A stretch of DNA of 64,000 bases from Aquipseudomonas ullengensis (GTDB taxonomy: Bacteria; Pseudomonadota; Gammaproteobacteria; Pseudomonadales; Pseudomonadaceae): the NCBI RefSeq assembly GCF_014174475.1, contig NZ_JACJUD010000006.1:124001-188000 (forward strand). The letters run 5' to 3'. A model generated the notes under the pieces. It was not told where the DNA came from and did no database searches. It saw nothing but the letters and a program-made list of their open reading frames with translations. This document shows positions 62,568-64,000 of the stretch, in pieces. Position numbers and translations under genes: made by a program. Position 1 is the first letter of the stretch. The number at the start of each line of letters is the position of its first letter.

Positions 62568-63998
62568 ATGTTGTATCCAGTAATTATCTGCGGCGGAGCT
62601 GGTAGTCGCCTGTGGCCAGCCTCGCGAGAGAAACACCCAAAGCCATTTCTACCGTTGCCTGATGGTCAATGCCTGCTACAGAAAACCCTCCTCAGAGCCA
62701 TACGTCTCCAGGGCGTCAAAGACGTCCTGACCGTCACCAATCAGGAGTTGTTCTTCACTACGGAAGACATCTACCAAGAAGTAAAGAAGCCGAAAGACTG
62801 CGAGCTGAACTATATTCTTGAGCCTTTCGGCCGCAATACCGCTGCCGCGATCGCCAGCGCAGCGCTGCACCTGCTGCGCCGCCACGGGCCCGAAGCGATC
62901 ATGCTAGTGCTGCCCGCCGACCACTTGATTCAAGACGAAGGGGCTTTCGCAGAGGCCACTCGCCAGGCCTGCCTGCTTGCCCAGGAAGGCCTACTGGTAA
63001 CCTTCGGCATCAAGCCAACCCATGCAGAAACGGGTTTTGGTTATATCGAAGCCGATACCAGCCGAAACACTGAGCATGGCCTGCGAGTCAAGCGTTTCGT
63101 AGAAAAGCCGGACCATGCCACTGCGCAAAGCTATTGTGCCGCCGGCAATTTCTACTGGAACTCGGGAATGTTCTGCTTCCAGGCTGGGGCACTCATTAGC
63201 GAGATGAGAGCCCACGCCCCAGAAATACTGGATGCGGTAGAGGTCACTCTCGACGCCTCGCCAGCGCGGGACAACGAAAAGCTCCTCAGGCTCGATGCGA
63301 CCAGCTTCAAGAAGGTGCCTGACACCTCCATCGACTACGCCTTGATGGAGCGCTCCCATCGTGTCGCTACTGTCCCCTGCACTATTGGCTGGAGTGATAT
63401 CGGCTCCTGGTCCGCCATGTGCGAGCTAGTCGAGGCCGACCAGGATGGCAACCGCCTCACAGGCGATACGGTCTCCCACTCGGCATTCAACAATTTCGTG
63501 CATAGCCCTGACCGCCTGACAGCACTGGTCGGCGTACAAGACCTAATCGTGGTCGATACGCCTGATGCTCTGCTAATTACCCACAAAGAGCATGCCCAGG
63601 ATGTCAAACACATCGCGGGCATGCTCAAACAGAGCGGACACGAAGCCTACCTGACGCACCGAACCGTGCATCGCCCATGGGGCACTTACACCACCGTGGA
63701 GGAAGGGGAGCGCTTCAAGATCAAGCGCATTGTCGTCAAACCAGGCGCCTCGCTCTCCCTGCAAATGCACCATCACCGCAGCGAACACTGGATTGTTGTC
63801 AGTGGAGTGGCGCTGGTCATCAACGGGGATAGCGAGCTGATGCTAAACAGCAATGAGTCAACCTTCATTCCGGCGGGGCACCAACACCGCCTCGCCAATC
63901 CCGGCGTTATTGACTTGGTCCTGATCGAGGTTCAGAGCGGCGATTATCTCGGTGAAGATGACATCGTTCGCTTCGACGACAAGTATGGTCGTGCATAA
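62568..63998 (+). CDS. Bifunctional mannose-1-P guanylyltransferase / mannose-6-P isomerase (AlgA/ManC/WbpW type)
   Basis: A 476-residue enzyme making GDP-mannose. N-terminal guanylyltransferase: GGAGSRLWPASREKHPKPF (nucleotide-binding and catalytic), FGRNTAAAIA, FVEKPD and NSGMFCFQAG. C-terminal type II PMI cupin: HRPWGTYTTVEEG and QMHHHRSEHWIVVSG with metal-binding His/Gln. Full length, complete in the window, AAGGA 6 bases before the ATG. Paralogues (algA, pslB, wbpW) serve alginate, Psl or A-band LPS; context to the right is needed to say which polysaccharide. About 185 bases of leader separate it from the tRNA-Thr terminator. Confidence 0.95.
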   Translation: MLYPVIICGGAGSRLWPASREKHPKPFLPLPDGQCLLQKTLLRAIRLQGVKDVLTVTNQELFFTTEDIYQEVKKPKDCELNYILEPFGRNTAAAIASAALHLLRRHGPEAIMLVLPADHLIQDEGAFAEATRQACLLAQEGLLVTFGIKPTHAETGFGYIEADTSRNTEHGLRVKRFVEKPDHATAQSYCAAGNFYWNSGMFCFQAGALISEMRAHAPEILDAVEVTLDASPARDNEKLLRLDATSFKKVPDTSIDYALMERSHRVATVPCTIGWSDIGSWSAMCELVEADQDGNRLTGDTVSHSAFNNFVHSPDRLTALVGVQDLIVVDTPDALLITHKEHAQDVKHIAGMLKQSGHEAYLTHRTVHRPWGTYTTVEEGERFKIKRIVVKPGASLSLQMHHHRSEHWIVVSGVALVINGDSELMLNSNESTFIPAGHQHRLANPGVIDLVLIEVQSGDYLGEDDIVRFDDKYGRA

Positions 63999-64000
63999 CC

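Overview
The window is a high-GC gammaproteobacterial chromosome segment, almost certainly Pseudomonas. Many genes are recognisable Pseudomonas core genes in an order that, from memory, resembles the P. aeruginosa PA5127-PA5155 region: trmL, secB, grxC, rhodanese, gpmI, an EnvC-like protein, ctpA, hisBHAF, asmA, mutY, yggX and a polar amino acid ABC transporter. Three blocks of accessory DNA are set into this backbone.

Layout: (1) 1-5485, minus strand: an MSHA-type IVa pilus assembly cluster (mshI, PilN-like, mshJ, mshK, mshL, mshM, partial mshN), tightly overlapping. (2) 5574-12527: core genes trmL, secB, grxC, a rhodanese-like membrane protein lacking its cysteine, gpmI, EnvC-like, ctpA and a family 3 solute-binding protein. 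(3) 12816-35632: a large secretion locus. A three-gene type I secretion operon (ABC ATPase, HlyD adaptor, TolC-like channel) on the plus strand converges on a minus-strand set: a giant secreted protein of 5187 residues built from roughly 600 tandem octapeptides, then a TPR plus GT41 (O-GlcNAc-transferase/SPINDLY-like) glycosyltransferase, then a second putative glycosyltransferase. (4) 35989-43476: hisF, hisA, DUF2164, hisH, hisB (minus), then a PanZ-like acetyltransferase, asmA, mutY and yggX (plus). (5) 43604-56309: tRNA-Phe(GAA) and a 12.7-kb integrated island bounded by a direct repeat of the tRNA 3' end. It carries a P4-type integrase, a DUF3631-like fragment, AlpA, a zinc-ribbon/AAA replication protein, small ORFs, a type I restriction-modification set (hsdM 5'-truncated, hsdS, hsdR) and a TerS-like gene, and resembles a phage satellite with defence cargo. 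(6) 56388-64000: a WD40-like membrane-anchored protein, an amino acid ABC transporter (ATPase, binding protein, two permeases), a methyltransferase, tRNA-Thr(TGT) and an AlgA/ManC-type bifunctional GDP-mannose enzyme that probably opens a polysaccharide locus beyond the window.

The strongest candidate for an undescribed system is block 3. The giant protein has an octad consensus (x-A-L-T/S-T-A-Q-I/V) with acidic marker octads recurring mainly every 5 or 7 units, and a Ca-binding C-terminus typical of type I secretion substrates. Its dedicated exporter and two cytosolic glycosyltransferases sit beside it. The inference, untested, is a giant surface or secreted adhesin-like fibre O-glycosylated on its Thr/Ser-rich octads before export.
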